DNA of 9,585 nt, taken from contig CAIXPZ010000057.1 in assembly GCA_903921455.1 (NCBI GenBank), positions 1-9,585 of the forward strand, read 5' to 3'. Origin of the DNA: an uncultured Verrucomicrobia subdivision 3 bacterium. Lineage in GTDB: Bacteria > Verrucomicrobiota > Verrucomicrobiae > Limisphaerales > UBA11358. The notes beneath the pieces were generated by a model that was given only the letters and a program-made list of their open reading frames with translations, was not told the origin of the DNA and made no database searches. This document shows positions 7,663 through 9,585 of the stretch, one piece after another. The position numbers and the translations under genes were made by a program. Numbering within the stretch: position 1 is the first letter of the stretch; each line of letters begins with the position of its first letter.

Positions 7663-8561
7663 TCGCGCTGCGCAATGTTGTCAAAAACTTCGCTGGACGC
7701 CTGGCGGTGGACGATCTGTCGTTCACCGTGCCGCGCGGGGAAATTTTTGGACTGCTCGGCCACAACGGCGCGGGCAAAAGCACCGCCATCGGCATGATGC
7801 TCGGCCAGGTCTGGCCGACCAGCGGCGAGGTGAACGTCTGCGGCCACGATGTCCAATCCAACCGCCGCGCCGCGCTGCAACGCGTCGGCGCGATTTTTGA
7901 AACGCCGGTGTTTTACGATTACTTGAGCGGCGAGCGCAATCTGGAAATCCTGAGCACCTACACCGCGCCAACTTCGCGAGCGCGGATTCGCGAGGTAATC
8001 GAATGGGTCGGCCTGACCGGCCGCGAGCAGTCGAAGGTGCGGACGTATTCGCACGGCATGCGCTCGCGCCTCGCGCTGGCGCAGGCGCTGCTGCCCAACC
8101 CGGAGTTGCTCATCCTCGACGAGCCGAGCGACGGCATGGATCCCGAAGGCATCCACGAGATGCGCCAGACAATTCTCCGTTTGCAGCGCGAACTCGGTCT
8201 GACCATTCTGCTGTCGTCGCATTTGCTGAATGAAGTCGAGCAACTCTGCACGCGCATCGCCGTGTTGCAGTCGGGCAAAAAAGTTTTTGAAGGCAACGTG
8301 GCCGACGTCCGCGCCGCGCGCGGCAAGGTGGCGCTGAAGACCAATGATTTTGCGGGCGCGACGAAACTGCTCCGCGAGCGCGGCCTCATCACCGCCACGG
8401 CGGAAGACCGATTCATCACGCTGACCGAAAACCGGACGACGGCGGAGATAACCCAAGCCTTGGTTGCCGCCGGCATCGCGGTGACAGGCATCTGGCAACA
8501 CGAGCAGACCGTGGAAGATTTTTATCTCAACCTGATCAAACCGCCGGTCGCCAAAAATTAA
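7659..8561 (+). CDS. ABC transporter ATP-binding protein (ABC-2/BcrA-like type)
   Basis: Cytoplasmic ATPase of 300 residues that would power the permease encoded next. Walker A is GHNGAGKST at 34-42, the signature is YSHGM at 130-134, Walker B is LLILDEP at 150-156, the D-loop region is SDGMDP at 157-162, and the switch His is in SSHLL at 186-190 (His188). The position normally held by the Q-loop Gln is Glu81 in IFETPVFY, a variation I know from BcrA-like ATPases. Residues beyond about 220 form the C-terminal extension usual for this family, so length and domain set are complete. The substrate cannot be read from the sequence: the group includes exporters for antibiotics, polysaccharide or lipids, and transporters for surface organelles such as gliding machinery. 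The start overlaps the pseudopilin stop (ATGA at 7659-7662), with a GAAGG at 7648-7652 as possible ribosome site. Only three bases separate it from the permease. Confidence 0.95.
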   Translation: MIALRNVVKNFAGRLAVDDLSFTVPRGEIFGLLGHNGAGKSTAIGMMLGQVWPTSGEVNVCGHDVQSNRRAALQRVGAIFETPVFYDYLSGERNLEILSTYTAPTSRARIREVIEWVGLTGREQSKVRTYSHGMRSRLALAQALLPNPELLILDEPSDGMDPEGIHEMRQTILRLQRELGLTILLSSHLLNEVEQLCTRIAVLQSGKKVFEGNVADVRAARGKVALKTNDFAGATKLLRERGLITATAEDRFITLTENRTTAEITQALVAAGIAVTGIWQHEQTVEDFYLNLIKPPVAKN

Positions 8562-8564
8562 TCC

Positions 8565-9401
8565 ATGTTCCTCGCCCAACTTAAAAACGAGCTTTGGAAA
8601 TTGTTCGGCAAAAAGCGCACCTACATCGGCTTCGGCGCGTTTCTGCTCGCGCAGACGGCGATGCTGCTGGCGTTCAAATACACGCGCTGGCAAGGCGATC
8701 TGGAGCGGATGTTAAATGGCAACGGCTATCTCGCCGCCGAATTCATTTCGGTGCTGACGGTGGCGATGGTGATGCTGATTCCGCAAATCATGCTGCTCAT
8801 GCCGCTCTACGCCACGCTGGTCGGCGGCGATCTGGTGGCGAAGGAGGCCGAGGACGGCACGTTGCGGATGATTCTTTCCCGGCCCATTTCGCGCGTCCGA
8901 CTGCTGTTCGTAAAATGGAGCGCGGGCATTATCTTCGCCATCGTGCTGGTGGTGGCGCTGGGTCTAACCGCGCTGGGCTTTGCGAGCCTGCTGTTTCCAT
9001 GGAAGGGAATGTTTGTCTTTTCACCCGGTCAGGCGTTCAGCGTATTGTCAGCGCATGAAGGACTGGTGCGGTTTATTTTCTCCCACCTGTTTCTGGCGGC
9101 GAATGCGAGCGTGATGATGTCGGTGGCGTTCATGTTCTCCTGTTTCAACATGAAGCCGGCGGCAGCCACCATCCTAGCGCTGTCGTTTCTGTTCGTGAGC
9201 ATGGTCATGGAAAACATTCCGTTCTTTGACCGCTACGAAAACTGGTTCATCACGCACCATTTCAAATGCTGGCTGCTGGTCTTTCGCGACCCGGTGCCGT
9301 GGGCGCAAATCTGCCAGTCCGAAATCATCCTGTTCGCCGTGAGCGCGACCGCGTTCATCATCGGCGCGATGGCATTCCAAGTGCGCGATATCAAGTCCTG
9401 A
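8565..9401 (+). CDS. ABC-2 type transporter permease
   Basis: Integral membrane protein of 278 residues and partner of the preceding ATPase. About six hydrophobic segments are visible: 20-37, 60-87, 119-144, 170-194, 199-216 and 254-272. Between the second and third lies the family's cytoplasmic signature, GGDLVAKEAEDGTLRMILSR (87-106) followed by PISR, of the form G-D-x-x-x-x-E-x-x-x-G-T-L-R with R-P-x-S-R, typical of NosY-like and other ABC-2 permeases. The protein starts with a short amphipathic stretch (Gln-Leu-Lys-Asn-Glu-Leu) that matches the usual coupling region. Length is normal for a half-transporter that dimerises. The gene starts three bases after the ATPase stop and has no clear ribosome site of its own, which suggests translational coupling. 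It is the last gene of the cluster; the 52 bases to the tRNA hold no convincing terminator. The substrate is unknown. Confidence 0.94.
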   Translation: MFLAQLKNELWKLFGKKRTYIGFGAFLLAQTAMLLAFKYTRWQGDLERMLNGNGYLAAEFISVLTVAMVMLIPQIMLLMPLYATLVGGDLVAKEAEDGTLRMILSRPISRVRLLFVKWSAGIIFAIVLVVALGLTALGFASLLFPWKGMFVFSPGQAFSVLSAHEGLVRFIFSHLFLAANASVMMSVAFMFSCFNMKPAAATILALSFLFVSMVMENIPFFDRYENWFITHHFKCWLLVFRDPVPWAQICQSEIILFAVSATAFIIGAMAFQVRDIKS

Positions 9402-9453
9402 ACGAAGAGCGAACTCAGAATAAAAACCGTGAAGGCGCAAAGTTTTTGCAAGA

Positions 9454-9540
9454 TGGTGCCGGCGGAGGGGGTCGAACCCACACATCCTCACGGATACCAG
9501 ATTTTGAGTCTGGCGCGTCTGCCAATTCCGCCACACCGGC
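9454..9540 (-). tRNA. tRNA-Leu (anticodon CAA)
   Basis: Reading the minus strand gives an 87-nt type II tRNA with CCA encoded (9456-9454). The acceptor stem GCCGGTG pairs with CGCCGGC, with one G-U pair. The D arm is GCG/CGC with AATTGGCAGA in its loop. The anticodon stem CCAGA/TCTGG holds loop CTCAAAA, giving anticodon CAA at 9506-9504, which reads UUG. The long variable arm (ATCC-GTGA-GGAT) is typical of tRNA-Leu, and the T loop is TTCGACC. The T stem GTGGG/CCCTC contains one U-U mismatch (positions 50-64 in standard numbering). The gene is convergent with the ABC operon and 52 bases from its stop. No convincing promoter is visible in the 45 bases upstream; GATACA about 14 bases before the 5' end is a weak -10 candidate. 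Confidence 0.97.
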
Positions 9541-9585
9541 CACCAAGCCGCGAATGTATCACAGCGGCGATTTAGGAAAAGAAAA

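Noticed and set aside
7611..8693. Long minus-strand frame of 360 codons opposite the ABC ATPase
   Set aside because: The plus strand encodes all ABC motifs intact. The minus frame is His/Arg/Ala-rich, crosses gene boundaries and shows no domain.
9437..9449. Small palindrome GCAAA-GTT-TTTGC between the permease and the tRNA
   Set aside because: The stem is only five mostly A-T pairs, and no T-tract adjoins it on either strand; on the minus strand a T5 run lies about nine bases beyond the stem. It is too weak to call a bidirectional terminator. The nearby gtgaaggcgcaaag looks like part of a common intergenic repeat, but one partial copy proves nothing.
9174..9536. Minus-strand frame with an N terminus resembling MWRNWQTRQTQ proteins
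   Set aside because: This is the familiar false protein obtained by translating a tRNA-Leu gene; it overlaps the tRNA and then the permease in antisense.

Overview
The window reads as a chromosomal segment from a Verrucomicrobiota-like bacterium, possibly the Pedosphaera/Limisphaerales group. This is an inference from gene content, not from a marker gene. The clues are a very large secreted protein built from autotransporter-associated beta-strand repeats (PATR) with no C-terminal beta-barrel, its PA14, immunoglobulin-like, fibronectin-like and lectin-like modules, a C-terminal module ending in FYR-x-x-P, a stand-alone short pseudopilin with a CPSD and DGH signature, and several gene starts without a strong Shine-Dalgarno sequence.

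Layout. Bases 1-209 hold the 3' end of a gene whose last 68 residues are a close paralogue of the end of the next gene. Bases 210-419 are non-coding leader with one imperfect hairpin. Bases 420-6398 encode one secreted multidomain protein of 1992 residues: signal peptide, DUF3472-like lectin region, Fn3-like linker, PA14, Ig-like domain, concanavalin-like region, second Ig domain, two PATR units separated by an Fn3 domain, and the FYR-type C-terminal module. After an 80-base gap comes a compact four-gene cluster (6479-9401): a 208-residue membrane-anchored helical protein, a pseudopilin, an ABC ATPase and its ABC-2 permease. The first two junctions are 4-base ATGA overlaps and the third gap is 3 bases. 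A tRNA-Leu(CAA) gene (9454-9540) lies on the opposite strand, convergent with the cluster, and only 45 bases remain beyond it.

How the parts work together. The large protein is probably exported by Sec and displayed at or released from the cell surface, where its PA14 and lectin-like modules may bind carbohydrate. The upstream gene seems to encode a protein of the same class, so the two form a tandem of surface proteins sharing one C-terminal module. The four-gene cluster is almost certainly co-transcribed. The ATPase and permease form a complete ABC-2 type transporter of unknown substrate. Its tight coupling to a pseudopilin and a membrane-anchored helical protein is the least conventional arrangement here. 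No CRISPR array, insertion sequence, phage gene or known defence system was seen.
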